In this document: positions 29,363 through 38,760 of the stretch, one piece after another
How positions within the stretch are numbered: position 1 is the stretch's first letter
Layout of the letters: the number at the start of each line of letters is the position of its first letter
NCBI RefSeq assembly: GCF_013284245.2
Contig: NZ_CP085876.1
Coordinates: 582,501 to 646,500, forward strand
Source of the DNA: Brevibacillus sp. DP1.3A
Lineage (GTDB): Bacteria; Bacillota; Bacilli; Brevibacillales; Brevibacillaceae
Reading direction: 5' to 3'
DNA length: 64,000 bases
Position numbers and translations under genes: made by a program
Notes under the pieces: generated by a model
Database searches by the model: none
What the model saw: the letters and a program-made list of their open reading frames with translations, nothing else
Told to the model about the DNA's origin: nothing

Positions 29363-29761
29363 GTGAGTAAGATGACAGTTGAAGTCGTAACTCCTGAACG
29401 GGTTGTCTACAGCGGTCAGGCTGAAATGGTGATTGCTCGCGGCTTGCAAGGGGAAATCGGTATTATGCCGAACCACGTGCCGTTGGTAACCCCGCTGAAA
29501 ACAGCGCCAGTTCGGATTAAGACAGAAGGCGATAAAGAAGTAAAGATGGCTGTAAGCGGCGGCTTCATGGAAGTTCGCGGCGATAAAGTGACCATCCTTG
29601 CTGAAACGGCTGAATTGCCGGGAGACATCGATGTTGAACGCGCGAAGGCAGCGAAAGAGCGTGCTGAAAAGCGTTTGGCTGAGAAATATGCCGAGCTCGA
29701 CGTCAAGCGTGCAGAACGCGCGCTACAACGTGCGATGGCACGTCTCGACGTAGCGAAGTAA
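29363..29761 (+). CDS. atpC: ATP synthase subunit epsilon
   Basis: Rotor and regulatory subunit of 132 residues: N-terminal beta-sandwich (GEIGIMPNHVPLVT) and two C-terminal helices rich in Ala, Arg and Lys (residues about 90-130) that can inhibit ATP hydrolysis. Starts with GTG after AAAGGGGAGACG. Last gene of the operon. Confidence 0.97.
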   Translation: MSKMTVEVVTPERVVYSGQAEMVIARGLQGEIGIMPNHVPLVTPLKTAPVRIKTEGDKEVKMAVSGGFMEVRGDKVTILAETAELPGDIDVERAKAAKERAEKRLAEKYAELDVKRAERALQRAMARLDVAK

Positions 29762-29775
29762 AGCGTAAGCTTGAT

Positions 29776-29808
29776 ATCCCCGCGCCCATGTGGCTGCGGG
29801 GATTTTTC
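29776..29808 (+). terminator. Terminator of the atp operon
   Basis: ATCCCCGC (29776-29783) pairs with GCGGGGAT (29796-29803), followed by a short T-run. Confidence 0.85.
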
Positions 29809-29982
29809 GGTTATAAGGCGATGAATGATGAGCCATGGAAATCGGGCATGATATTTCCAGTTGGTAATTGCCTAATGTTTCTGTGTATAATAGACCTAAT
29901 GCCCTGCCGACGAGCTACGTTAGCATGAAAAACAGCGGGAAAAAGCGGCATTGGCTATTGGGATTAAAGGAGAGTGTAATTG

Positions 29983-30723
29983 ATGCAAACCGTTCGCGAT
30001 ATCCGCCACAATCAAGATGGCGTAGTGATTCCTAGCAGCTTTGCGGCTAATGGCTGGACAAGCGTGCTATCTCATGAAATGAATGTTCTCTTCCAGGCAA
30101 TGTGCTATGTAGTAACGAAGCATGAGTCAAAAGAAGAAATGAGAAAAGCTCTGGACGAGTTCGATGCATTGAAAGGCACATTCACCGAGCCTGTGCAAGA
30201 AGGCTTTAAGTCTGAAGAGGATTTTAAAGGCTACGTAAACCTCTTGAACAGATTCAAAGCGTTCATGAGCCGTTCTGATTATGCATATCCGACATCTCTT
30301 GACGAGGCGATTGAGCTTTTCGTGAAGTGGGGTCTGGTAATCGATAATGGAGATGCTTGGGATGTACCGGTTTATCCATTCCCAGATGCATCTGAGTTGT
30401 TCAAGCTGAGTGAAGCAGAATCTCTTGCATTGGCTCATATTAAACTGGAAGCATTGGTTCATCCGATGTTTAGCCGCCTCGTAATGAAGCTGCATGAGCA
30501 AGAAGAAAATGCGTTCAGCATGTCCAAAGCAGAAATGAAGCAATTGCTGAACACCAATGACCAGATGCTGGCAGAAGTTCTGATCAAGCTGACTCCATAT
30601 ATGGAAGATGCGATTGAAAATATGCTGGAGATCCCAGAAGACGAGAAGATGAACTTCACGATTGTATGGGAGCGCATTTACGAGGATTTCCTCGGACAGC
30701 AATTTTCAAAGAACGTTCAATAA
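29983..30723 (+). CDS. Conserved-looking cytoplasmic protein of unknown function
   Basis: I do not recognise this 246-residue protein. It is acidic and mainly helical, with no signal peptide or membrane helix and no obvious catalytic motif. Leu- and Glu-rich amphipathic stretches suggest an alpha-helical fold, possibly a substrate- or protein-binding factor. The central block FVKWGLVIDNGDAWDVPVYP resembles a winged-helix-like turn, but this is only an impression. The ATG at 29983 is preceded by AAAGGAG. A TATAAT at 29886-29891 with TTGGTA 19 bp upstream may be its promoter. It is monocistronic, between the terminators of the atp operon and its own, just before the complex I operon. Confidence 0.75.
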   Translation: MQTVRDIRHNQDGVVIPSSFAANGWTSVLSHEMNVLFQAMCYVVTKHESKEEMRKALDEFDALKGTFTEPVQEGFKSEEDFKGYVNLLNRFKAFMSRSDYAYPTSLDEAIELFVKWGLVIDNGDAWDVPVYPFPDASELFKLSEAESLALAHIKLEALVHPMFSRLVMKLHEQEENAFSMSKAEMKQLLNTNDQMLAEVLIKLTPYMEDAIENMLEIPEDEKMNFTIVWERIYEDFLGQQFSKNVQ

Positions 30724-30780
30724 TTAAGAGAATATGAGAGCCAGACAGGCATATTCGTTTGGTCATCATACTATGCTGGA

Positions 30781-30810
30781 AAAACTCAGGGAGAAATCCC
30801 TGAGTTTTTT
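30781..30810. terminator. Terminator after the unknown gene
   Basis: A perfect 12-bp stem AAAACTCAGGGA / TCCCTGAGTTTT with a GAAA tetraloop (30793-30796), then a T-run. It can also work in the opposite direction. Confidence 0.92.
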
Positions 30811-30842
30811 CCCTTTATATGGCACAAAAGGAAGGCTTTCGT

Positions 30843-30871
30843 TAGACACCCTATTGGCAATTTGCTATAAT
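30843..30871 (+). promoter_or_regulatory. Sigma-A promoter of the complex I (nuo) operon
   Basis: TAGACA (30843-30848), a 17-bp spacer and a perfect TATAAT (30866-30871) with an extended -10 TG at 30863-30864. The leader to the nuoA GTG is about 150 bases. The rest of the 303-base gap between genes (30724-31026) holds only the terminator and this promoter; I see no riboswitch. Confidence 0.8.
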
Positions 30872-31026
30872 GATAAAGGTATTTTTTTCTAGCAGTATCA
30901 ATTAGCGACAGCGTTCATACCTACACCTTTGATGCTGTGAGCAGTACCCTTTTGAGGGAGTCTCAACTTCTTCTGGAGGACAGCGCAAGACGATTCATAC
31001 CTTTCTCAAGAGCGGAGGGAACGTGG

Positions 31027-31398
31027 GTGAGTGACATCTATACCAACAATTATGTGATTGTCGCGATCTTTTTGATTCTTGGCGTGCTGTTGCCCGTGGC
31101 TACAGTCAGTTTCGTTGGTCCATTACTTCGTCCAAAGAAACCGACACGGGAGAAGCAAACTACTTATGAAAGCGGTAACATTCCTGTTGGTGACAGCTGG
31201 GTGCGTTTCAACGTGAAGTATTACATCTTTGCCCTCATGTTTGTCATCTTTGATGTAGAAACACTCTTTCTGTATCCGTGGGCCGTCGCTTACAAAGAAC
31301 TGGGGCTCTTTGCCTTAGTCGAGATGGTCATCTTTATATCCTTGCTCATCGTAGGATTGATTTACGCGTGGAGAAAGAAGGTGCTGGAATGGAACTAG
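31027..31398 (+). CDS. nuoA: NADH-quinone oxidoreductase subunit A
   Basis: Small membrane subunit of complex I, 123 residues with three transmembrane helices. The family signature is [20 protein letters not shown] followed by [18 protein letters not shown], including the conserved Asp and Glu. The GTG at 31027 is chosen because GGAGGGA (31014-31020) lies just before it and the length then fits NuoA; an open frame extends 30 codons further upstream without a ribosome site. Confidence 0.95.
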   Translation: MSDIYTNNYVIVAIFLILGVLLPVATVSFVGPLLRPKKPTREKQTTYESGNIPVGDSWVRFNVKYYIFALMFVIFDVETLFLYPWAVAYKELGLFALVEMVIFISLLIVGLIYAWRKKVLEWN

Positions 31399-31907
31399 AT
31401 CTGACAAGCATTGCGCCTGAATTGCAAGAGGAATTGAATCGCAACGTCATGTTCACGACATTGGAAACAGTGAAGGGATGGGTTCGTAGCAACTCGTTGT
31501 GGCCATTAACCTTCGGCTTGGCCTGTTGCGCGATCGAGATGATGGGAACGGGTGGAGCGCGTTATGACCTCGACCGGTTTGGCGTTATTTTTCGAGCATC
31601 CCCAAGACAATCTGATGTCATGATCGTAGCCGGAACCGTCACGAAAAAGATGGCGCCACTGCTGCGCAGGCTGTATGATCAAATGCCTGAACCGAAGTGG
31701 GTGATTGCCATGGGCTCCTGTGCGACAGCGGGAGGTCCGTACGTGCGCTCGTACAGCGTGGTAAAAGGTGTAGACCAGATTGTGCCTGTCGACGTATATA
31801 TTCCAGGTTGTCCGCCTAACCCTGCCGCTTTGATCTACGGAATCAATAAGCTCCAAGAAAAAATCCGTTACGAAGCGAAGACTGGGAAGCAGGTGACCAA
31901 TCTATGA
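31389..31907 (+). CDS. nuoB: NADH-quinone oxidoreductase subunit B
   Basis: Carries the N2 [4Fe-4S] cluster that hands electrons to quinone. The ligands are visible: the tandem cysteines in [11 protein letters not shown] near residue 45, GSCATAGG near 109 and PGCPPNPAA near 139. The 172-residue product starts at 31389, overlapping nuoA by 10 bases, behind GAAGGTG. Confidence 0.97.
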   Translation: MELDLTSIAPELQEELNRNVMFTTLETVKGWVRSNSLWPLTFGLACCAIEMMGTGGARYDLDRFGVIFRASPRQSDVMIVAGTVTKKMAPLLRRLYDQMPEPKWVIAMGSCATAGGPYVRSYSVVKGVDQIVPVDVYIPGCPPNPAALIYGINKLQEKIRYEAKTGKQVTNL

Positions 31908-33292
31908 GCGACGAGAAACGCAAGCCGACGCCGGAGGAAAAGGCAGCGGCAGCAGCTGAAGCCCGTGCCAAGGCCGAAGCATTGCGAAAATTAAGAGAAC
32001 AGGAAGCGCAGGGTTCCCAAGAGACGAGCCCAGTGGAGGCATCTCAAGAGCCACAAGAGGAAGTCTCTGCTCCGGAAGCAAAACCTGTGTCCGAAATGAC
32101 ACCTGAGGAAAAAGCCGCAGCCAAGAAAGCAGCAGCGGCAGAAGCGGCGAAGGAACAGGCAGAAGCTGCTTCTCCATCAGCAAAGCCTGTGTCCGAAATG
32201 ACACCTGAGGAAAAAGCCGCAGCCAAGAAAGCAGCAGCGGCTGAAGCGATTGCCAAGGCAAAAGCGGCGAAGGAACAGGCAGAAGCTTCTCCACCACCAG
32301 CAAAACCTGTGTCCGAAATGACGCCGGAAGAAAAAGCCGCAGCCAAAAAAGCAGCTGCCGCAGAAGCACTAGCTAAGGCAGAAGCACTAGCTAAGGCAGA
32401 AGCAGCGAAGGAACAAGCAGAAGCTGCTTCACCACCAGCAAAGCCTGTGTCCGAAATGACGCCGGAAGAAAAAGCTGCAGCCAAGAAAGCGGCTGCCGCA
32501 GAAGCACTAGCCAAGGCAAGAGCAGCGAAGGAAGCAAAAGAAGCCGCGGAAAATGGAGCCGATACAGCTGATTCAGATGCGGATGCCAAGGCGAAGGCCG
32601 CAGCTGCCGCAAAAGCAAAGGCTGCCGCAGCAGCAGCTGCAAAGGCAAAAGCCGCACGTGAAGCAGGCGGCGATGAATCCGGTGATGACGACGCCAAGGC
32701 AAAGGCCGCAGCTGCCGCAAAAGCCAAAGCCGCCGCCGCAGCAGCAGCGAAGGCAAAAGCAGCGCAAGCGACTGGGGATGAGACCCCGGCAGAGGAAACG
32801 CCGAAAGCACCTTCTAAAAACCAGCCCTATCTTGATAAATACGTGTCACGAATTTCCGAAGCATTTGGGCAGGAAGTCATCGAGGCTTCGTATATTAACG
32901 AGCTGGGAAAGGAAGTTCCAACTCTCACCATTCAAAACGAACGTTGGCATCAAGTTGCTCAATTTTTAAGAGATGATGAGCAATTAAGCTTTGAGTACCT
33001 GTCCGATCTTCATGGTGTCGATTACGAGGATCGCCTGGAGGTATACTACCACTTTTATTCTTACAAAAATCGCCAAAGCTTGGCAGTAAAGGTCAAAACG
33101 AGCAGAGAAGAGTCACAAGTTGCTTCTGTAATGGACCTCTGGCATGGCGCAAATTGGAATGAAAGAGAGACTTTTGACCTTTTGGGTATTCATTTCCCGG
33201 GACATAAGGATTTACGTCGAATTCTGTTGCCGGATGATTGGATAGGATATCCGCTGCGCAAAGATTATGTGCAATACGACGAGGAGGTTTAG
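31904..33292 (+). CDS. nuoC: NADH-quinone oxidoreductase subunit C with a long Ala/Lys repeat extension
   Basis: The C-terminal part (about residues 305-462) is the 30-kDa NuoC domain, including [36 protein letters not shown] and the closing [15 protein letters not shown]. The first 300 residues are an unusual low-complexity region of Ala, Lys and Glu. Four copies of a 22-residue unit beginning [11 protein letters not shown] (starts at residues 60, 94, 134 and 180) are followed by two copies of an Ala/Lys-only block. It should form long charged helices. The usual NuoC is about 160-200 residues, so the extension is the larger part of the protein; its role is unknown. ATG overlaps the nuoB stop (ATGA). 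Confidence 0.93.
   Translation: MSDEKRKPTPEEKAAAAAEARAKAEALRKLREQEAQGSQETSPVEASQEPQEEVSAPEAKPVSEMTPEEKAAAKKAAAAEAAKEQAEAASPSAKPVSEMTPEEKAAAKKAAAAEAIAKAKAAKEQAEASPPPAKPVSEMTPEEKAAAKKAAAAEALAKAEALAKAEAAKEQAEAASPPAKPVSEMTPEEKAAAKKAAAAEALAKARAAKEAKEAAENGADTADSDADAKAKAAAAAKAKAAAAAAAKAKAAREAGGDESGDDDAKAKAAAAAKAKAAAAAAAKAKAAQATGDETPAEETPKAPSKNQPYLDKYVSRISEAFGQEVIEASYINELGKEVPTLTIQNERWHQVAQFLRDDEQLSFEYLSDLHGVDYEDRLEVYYHFYSYKNRQSLAVKVKTSREESQVASVMDLWHGANWNERETFDLLGIHFPGHKDLRRILLPDDWIGYPLRKDYVQYDEEV
32081..32506 (+). repeat. Four 66-bp direct repeats in the 5' half of nuoC
   Basis: Near-identical units at 32081-32146, 32183-32248, 32303-32368 and 32441-32506 encode [20 protein letters not shown] plus Glu-Ala. 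Start-to-start distances are 102, 120 and 138 bp, each 18 bp longer than the last, because the linkers gain 6-codon Ala-Lys modules. One linker contains an 18-bp tandem duplication, near 32359-32402. Confidence 0.9.
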
Positions 33293-33295
33293 CAG

Positions 33296-34444
33296 ATGAA
33301 CCATAACATCCTCACGACTCATGTAGATACCTCTTCTGAAACAGGACTTCGTACGGAAGAGATGTTATTAAACGTAGGTCCACAGCATCCGAGTACACAC
33401 GGAGTATTTCGCTTGGTAGTAAAAATCGATGGGGAAACCATTAAAGAAGCGATTCCGGTGATGGGTTATCTGCATCGAGGTACAGAGAAGTTGGCTGAAA
33501 ACTTGACCTATACACAAATTATTCCTTATACAGACCGTATGGACTACGTGTCCGCCATGACCAACAACTACGTTCTCTGTCACGCAGTAGAAACGATGAT
33601 GGGGTTGGAGATTCCAGAACGAGCTCAGTTTCTACGATTGATCGCGATGGAACTGAACCGGGTGGCGAGCCATTTGGTTTGGTGGGGAACGTTTCTTTTG
33701 GACATTGGTGCGATGGGGCCCTTCCTGTATGCATTCCGTGATCGGGAGACGATCCTGGATTTGTTTAATGAGCTATGCGGGGCGCGGATGACCTTTAACT
33801 ACATGCGTGTAGGCGGAGTGAAATGGGATGCACCTCCAGGCTGGACAGACAAAGCCAAAGAATTTGTCCAATATATGAAGAAGGAATTGAATAACTACCA
33901 TCAGCTGGTGACGGGTAACGAGATTTTTATTAACCGTCTCAATGGAATCGGCAAGTTCGATACAAAAACGGCATTGGATTACTCGCTATCAGGTGTCATG
34001 CTCCGCTCGACAGGTGTCAAGTGGGACCTGCGCAAAGACGAACCGTATTGCATTTACGATCGTTTTGAATTTGATGTACCGACAGCCACTGAGGGAGATT
34101 GCATGGCGCGCTATCATCTGCGCATGGCTGAAATTGAACAATCTCTACGAATTCTTGAGCAGGCATTGGAGCAATTTCCGAGTGAGGGCGAAGTCATGGG
34201 CAAAGTACCACGTGTGATTCGCCCGCCTGCTGGGGAGACATATGTGCGCATCGAGTCACCGCGAGGAGAAATTGGTTGTTACATTGCCAGTCAAGGTAAG
34301 GATAAACCGTGGAGATTGAAGTTCAGACGGCCTTCGTTTACCAATCTGCAAATTCTGCCTAAGCTGTTGCAGGGGGAAAACCTCTCGAACATGGTTGCCA
34401 TCCTGGGCAGTATCGACATCGTGCTCGGGGAGGTTGACTGTTGA
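33296..34444 (+). CDS. nuoD: NADH-quinone oxidoreductase subunit D
   Basis: 49-kDa quinone-site subunit, 382 residues. Signatures: NVGPQHPSTHGVFRLVVKID near residue 27, with the quinone-binding His, and the LHRGTEKLAE and PYTDRMDYV segments. It lies in the peripheral arm next to NuoB. GACGAGGAGG in the end of nuoC serves as its ribosome site, 3 bases separate the genes. Confidence 0.98.
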   Translation: MNHNILTTHVDTSSETGLRTEEMLLNVGPQHPSTHGVFRLVVKIDGETIKEAIPVMGYLHRGTEKLAENLTYTQIIPYTDRMDYVSAMTNNYVLCHAVETMMGLEIPERAQFLRLIAMELNRVASHLVWWGTFLLDIGAMGPFLYAFRDRETILDLFNELCGARMTFNYMRVGGVKWDAPPGWTDKAKEFVQYMKKELNNYHQLVTGNEIFINRLNGIGKFDTKTALDYSLSGVMLRSTGVKWDLRKDEPYCIYDRFEFDVPTATEGDCMARYHLRMAEIEQSLRILEQALEQFPSEGEVMGKVPRVIRPPAGETYVRIESPRGEIGCYIASQGKDKPWRLKFRRPSFTNLQILPKLLQGENLSNMVAILGSIDIVLGEVDC

Positions 34445-35451
34445 TGAATACTCTCTTGCAGCAAGCACCCTCATGGGGGACCACGATCTGGTTTATCGTA
34501 GCGGCAGTTTTACTGCTTGCAGTCGTGTTGGGATTCGTTACGTACGCCATTTACTTTGAGCGTAAAGTGATAGGGTGGATGCAGCTGCGCATCGGGCCGA
34601 ATCGAGTAGGACCATTGGGACTTCTCCAGACGGTTGCAGATGTTGCCAAGCTGCTATTAAAGGAAGATATTCGTCCGCAACACGCTGACAAAGCGTTGTT
34701 CACTTTAGCACCAATATTGGCCTATGCCCCTGCTTTTGCCGTATTGGCGGTCATGCCTTTTACGGACAGCATTCGGTTCGCTGATCTGGGAATAGGGCTG
34801 TTGTACTATATCGCCTTGTCTGGGATCACCGTATTAGGCGTGATCACGGCTGGCTGGGCCTCGAATAACAAGTATTCGCTGATCGGGGGTCTCCGCTCCG
34901 CTGCGCAGATGATCAGCTATGAAGTACCGCTGGTCATGTCCGTGGTGGGTATCGTTCTATTGACGGGCAGCATGAATCTCAAAGATATTGTCGAGGCGCA
35001 GCGGGATGTCTGGAATATTGTTCCGCAGTTTATCGGATTTGTTGTATTTATCATTGCTGCCCAGGCTGAGCTGAATCGTACGCCATTTGACTTGCCAGAA
35101 GCAGAGTCGGAGCTCGTTGGTGGTTACCACGTCGAGTACTCCGGTTTCCGTTTTGCGATGTTCATGCTGGCGGAGTATGTGTACATGTTCGGGATGGGTG
35201 CCTTGATCACGATTCTCTTTTTTGGTGGATGGTTGCCGATTCATCCATCGTTGGACTTCATTCCGGGAATCGTCTGGTTTATCCTTAAATTTTCAGTTTA
35301 CGTCTTCCTCCAGTTTTGGATTCGCGCCACGATGCCGCGCTTACGTGTCGATCAACTGATGTCGTTTGCCTGGAAAGTGCTGTTGCCCGTGGCATTGTTC
35401 AACATCCTGCTCACAGCCGTAGTGGTATCTTACCAACATGGCATGTTCTAG
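34444..35451 (+). CDS. nuoH: NADH-quinone oxidoreductase subunit H
   Basis: Membrane subunit at the junction with the peripheral arm and part of the quinone chamber; 335 residues and about eight helices. Signatures are YFERKVIGWMQLRIGPNRVG near residue 36 and AQAELNRTPFDLPEAESELV near 205. TTG at 34441 and ATG at 34444 are both possible behind GGGGAGGT; ATG is preferred. A 135-base gap follows before nuoI, unlike the other tightly packed genes; it holds a short repeat of GCTTCGCC and nothing else that I can name. Confidence 0.97.
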   Translation: MNTLLQQAPSWGTTIWFIVAAVLLLAVVLGFVTYAIYFERKVIGWMQLRIGPNRVGPLGLLQTVADVAKLLLKEDIRPQHADKALFTLAPILAYAPAFAVLAVMPFTDSIRFADLGIGLLYYIALSGITVLGVITAGWASNNKYSLIGGLRSAAQMISYEVPLVMSVVGIVLLTGSMNLKDIVEAQRDVWNIVPQFIGFVVFIIAAQAELNRTPFDLPEAESELVGGYHVEYSGFRFAMFMLAEYVYMFGMGALITILFFGGWLPIHPSLDFIPGIVWFILKFSVYVFLQFWIRATMPRLRVDQLMSFAWKVLLPVALFNILLTAVVVSYQHGMF

Positions 35452-35586
35452 TAGCGACTTGATCGAAAACGACTACGTCCTACTGTTTTCATAGCGCAGG
35501 CTTCGCCATAGGCTTGCTTCGCCAAAAGCTAGCTTTCGTCAAAAACGTGGTGCAGCCAAGTTCTCAAATCCTGAGGGGTGACACAC

Positions 35587-36000
35587 ATGCTAGGACTGGC
35601 CAAAGGCCTGGGGTATACATTTAAAAAGCTCACGGAGAAAAAGGTAACCCACTTCTATCCGGATGTGCCCTTTCCAATGCCGCCTCGCTTTCGCGGTATT
35701 CAGCACTTTTCTCCTGAAAAATGCATCGTCTGTAACCAATGCGCACGCATTTGTCCGACAGAGTGTATTCAACTGACAGGGAAGCCCCATCCTGATCCGG
35801 AGAAAAAGGGAAAGATTATCGATACGTACGATATCAATTTTGAGCTGTGCATTTTATGCGATCTGTGTACAGAGGTTTGTCCCACTGAAGCGATTGTGAT
35901 GACAAACAACTTCGAACTGGCTGCCTATAGCCGGGACGAATTGTACAAGAACTTGAAGTGGCTCGACGACAACAATACGAACGTCAGGGAGGAGAATTAG
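35587..36000 (+). CDS. nuoI: NADH-quinone oxidoreductase subunit I
   Basis: Ferredoxin-like subunit with two [4Fe-4S] clusters that pass electrons to NuoB. The two motifs are CIVCNQCARICPTECI and CILCDLCTEVCPTEAI. The 137-residue product starts at the ATG at 35587 with GAGGGGTGA upstream; the in-frame GTG at 35578 lies inside that site. Confidence 0.97.
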   Translation: MLGLAKGLGYTFKKLTEKKVTHFYPDVPFPMPPRFRGIQHFSPEKCIVCNQCARICPTECIQLTGKPHPDPEKKGKIIDTYDINFELCILCDLCTEVCPTEAIVMTNNFELAAYSRDELYKNLKWLDDNNTNVREEN

Positions 36001-36001
36001 T

Positions 36002-36511
36002 ATGACAGGCGAATTCGTTGCCTTTTTTATCCTGTCTCTCCTGACGATCGGTGGCGCGGTGTTTATGATCAGCTTTACGCGCGTCGTCCACATGGTCATC
36101 TCATTGGGCGTTACGTTTATCAGCATTGCAGGTCTGTTTGTTTTGCTGGGAGCGGAGTTCGTCGGGGTCGCACAAATTCTGGTTTATTCAGGGGCTATCT
36201 CCATTCTGATGCTCTTTGGAATCATGCTGACCAAGCATGATGCGAACGATGAGGGAACGGGCCGGACATGGAAAAACCGTTTTATCCTGCTTTTCGTAAT
36301 CGTTCTGTTCGGATTATTGTTCTGGGGTGTGCAAAATACACCGTGGCCTGCGCCACCGCCACCTGCAGAGGCTCCTGTAGATAATGCAAAAGAAATTGGT
36401 ATCGAAGTATTCACCAAATTCGTCATACCATTTGAGCTGTTGTCTGTTCTGTTGTTGGTCGCGTTGGTTGGGGCGATCATCATGGCGAAAAAGGAGGGGG
36501 ATAACGAATGA
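36002..36511 (+). CDS. nuoJ: NADH-quinone oxidoreductase subunit J
   Basis: Membrane subunit, 169 residues, five helices. The conserved [19 protein letters not shown] segment of helix 3 is clear. The ribosome site CAGGGAGGAG lies in the end of nuoI; one base separates the genes. Confidence 0.96.
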   Translation: MTGEFVAFFILSLLTIGGAVFMISFTRVVHMVISLGVTFISIAGLFVLLGAEFVGVAQILVYSGAISILMLFGIMLTKHDANDEGTGRTWKNRFILLFVIVLFGLLFWGVQNTPWPAPPPPAEAPVDNAKEIGIEVFTKFVIPFELLSVLLLVALVGAIIMAKKEGDNE

Positions 36512-36819
36512 CAGTAAGTATTTCCTCCTACTTAATGGTTGCTTTGATTCTCTTTTGTGTAGGCTTGTACGGCGCATTGACGAAGCGAAATGCAGTCGTC
36601 GTCTTGTTATCAATCGAGCTGATGCTAAATGCTGTAAATATTAACCTGGTCGCCTTTTCCAAATTCGGACTGTATCCATCTGTGACAGGACAAATCTTTA
36701 CCTTGTTCACGATGACGGTTGCAGCTGCCGAGGTTGCCGTAGGGTTAGCGATCCTGATTGCGCTGTATCGCAACAAGGAGACCGTGAATGTAGATGAAAT
36801 GGACCAAATGAAACGATAA
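36508..36819 (+). CDS. nuoK: NADH-quinone oxidoreductase subunit K
   Basis: Small MrpC-like membrane subunit, 103 residues with three helices. The membrane glutamates are in [19 protein letters not shown] and [18 protein letters not shown]. It overlaps nuoJ by four bases (ATGA), behind AAAAAGGAGGGGG. Confidence 0.97.
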   Translation: MTVSISSYLMVALILFCVGLYGALTKRNAVVVLLSIELMLNAVNINLVAFSKFGLYPSVTGQIFTLFTMTVAAAEVAVGLAILIALYRNKETVNVDEMDQMKR

Positions 36820-36846
36820 GAGGGAAACCTGAAAAGGAGGACAAAG

Positions 36847-38760
36847 ATGGATACTCTAATGCACTATGCCTGGCTGATCCCTCTGTTTCCGCTTCTTGCT
36901 TTCATCGTGATCGTCTCATTTGGTCGCCAATTGAAAGAAGGAGCGGCCATAGTGGGCATTACCCTGACGGCTGTTTCTTTTGGAATCGCAGTGCTCATCT
37001 TCTGGGAGAGATTCCAGGGTGGGGGAACCGATTACAATTATGTGATAGATTGGCTGCATATCGGCGATATCGTGATCAACATGGGATTCGAAGTGAATCC
37101 GCTGAATGCCATGATGCTCGTCATTGTGACATTGGTCAGTCTGTTGGTCCAAATCTATTCCAAAGGCTATATGCATGGGGATGAACGCTTTCCAGTGTTT
37201 TATCAATACCTAGCGCTGTTCACGTTCTCCATGCTGGGATTAGTCATCTCGCCAAATTTGTTGCAAGTATATATTTTCTGGGAGCTGGTCGGGGTATGCT
37301 CCTTCCTGCTCGTTGGCTACTACTACTTCAAGACAGAGGCAAAAGCGGCTGCCAAAAAGGCTTTTATCGTTACACGCATCGGGGATCTTGGTCTGTTCAT
37401 CGGGATATGTCTGTTGTTCTGGTGGACCGGAAGTTTCGAGTACGGAGCGATTTTTGAGAGTATCGCACTCGGACGACTAGAACCATGGATGATTACGCTC
37501 GCGGCGATCCTCATTTTCATTGGGGCCATGGGGAAATCAGGTCAATTTCCGCTTCATACGTGGTTGCCTGATGCCATGGAAGGTCCAACACCTGTGTCTG
37601 CATTAATTCACGCGGCAACGATGGTCGCGGCTGGTGTTTATTTGGTCGCTGCTACCTATCCGCTGTTTATCGCATCCGATACGGCTTTGACAGTTGTGGC
37701 GTATGTAGGAGGATTCACCGCCATATTTGCAGCTTCGATCGGCCTGACTCAACGGGATATCAAGCGTGTCTTGGCTTATTCCACAGTCAGTCAGCTCGGG
37801 TACATGATGATGGCATTGGGGGTAGCTGGTGCTGCTGGTTATGTAGCAGGTTCCTTCCATTTGATGACGCACGCGTTTTTCAAAGCATTGCTCTTCCTTG
37901 GAGCGGGTAGTGTCATCCATGCCGTACATACGCAGAATGTATTCGAAATGGGTGGCTTGTGGAAAAAGATGCCGATCACCGCTTTGACTTTCTTGATCGG
38001 TTGCTTGGCGATTGCGGGGATCTTTCCGTTCGCTGGTTTCTGGTCGAAAGAAGCAATCCTGGGAGCTGTTTACGGAGCGCATCGCTACGATTTACTGTTC
38101 ATCGCGCTCTTAGCAGCATTCTTTACCGCATTCTATATGTTCCGTCTGTTCTTCCTGACATTCGCAGGGAAGGCACGTGGCAAGCACGAAGCGCACGAAT
38201 CTCCAGGAGTCATGACAGGTCCACTCTTGGTCTTGGCATTGCTTGCGGTTGTCGCAGGCTTTGTGAATACACCGTACGCGCCATTACTCTCTGATTGGTT
38301 GTTGTCAACCAACACAGGGACGGCAATCACGAGCATTTTTGGGGAAGGCAATGAGCATGCACCATCTTGGTTGCAGATTGTGGCTCTGTTGATCTCGATT
38401 CTCGGAGTCGTGCTGGCTTACCTGATGTACGGCAAGAAATCAATCTCCTCGGACACGATTCCAAAAGCAATGCCGTGGCTCTATCAGCTCTCATACAAGA
38501 AGTACTACATCGATGAGCTGTATCACAACGTCATTGTTCGTCCATTAGGCTGGCTTGGATTTGTCCTAGATGTATTTGATAAGTATATTGTGGATGGTTT
38601 GGTTGGATTGACAGCAAAAATCACCCAAGGAATCGGATCTTTGCACGCAAGAGTACAAAGTGGGCAGATTCAGTCCTATGGAGCAATGGTCATATTCGGT
38701 CTGTTACTCTTGATCATTGCCATCAGTTTGACGGCCAAGGGAGGTGGACTCTTTGGGTAA
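36847..38760 (+). CDS. nuoL: NADH-quinone oxidoreductase subunit L
   Basis: Antiporter-like proton-pumping subunit, 637 residues and about 16 helices, including the long lateral helix expected near the C-terminus. Signatures: FWELVGVCSFLLVGYYY with the key Glu, GKSGQFPLHTWLPDAMEGPTPV-type loop near residues 222-243 with the conserved Lys, and LIHAATMVAAGVYL. AAAAGGAGGACAAAG precedes the ATG. Confidence 0.98.
   Translation: MDTLMHYAWLIPLFPLLAFIVIVSFGRQLKEGAAIVGITLTAVSFGIAVLIFWERFQGGGTDYNYVIDWLHIGDIVINMGFEVNPLNAMMLVIVTLVSLLVQIYSKGYMHGDERFPVFYQYLALFTFSMLGLVISPNLLQVYIFWELVGVCSFLLVGYYYFKTEAKAAAKKAFIVTRIGDLGLFIGICLLFWWTGSFEYGAIFESIALGRLEPWMITLAAILIFIGAMGKSGQFPLHTWLPDAMEGPTPVSALIHAATMVAAGVYLVAATYPLFIASDTALTVVAYVGGFTAIFAASIGLTQRDIKRVLAYSTVSQLGYMMMALGVAGAAGYVAGSFHLMTHAFFKALLFLGAGSVIHAVHTQNVFEMGGLWKKMPITALTFLIGCLAIAGIFPFAGFWSKEAILGAVYGAHRYDLLFIALLAAFFTAFYMFRLFFLTFAGKARGKHEAHESPGVMTGPLLVLALLAVVAGFVNTPYAPLLSDWLLSTNTGTAITSIFGEGNEHAPSWLQIVALLISILGVVLAYLMYGKKSISSDTIPKAMPWLYQLSYKKYYIDELYHNVIVRPLGWLGFVLDVFDKYIVDGLVGLTAKITQGIGSLHARVQSGQIQSYGAMVIFGLLLLIIAISLTAKGGGLFG

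Noticed and set aside
30937-31026. Longer nuoA reading from 30937
   Set aside because: No ribosome site; the added 30 residues are not part of NuoA, and GGAGGGA sits just before the GTG at 31027.
32081-32820. CRISPR-like or minisatellite array in nuoC
   Set aside because: Units are in frame and encode a continuous protein; spacers are not unique and no cas genes are present.
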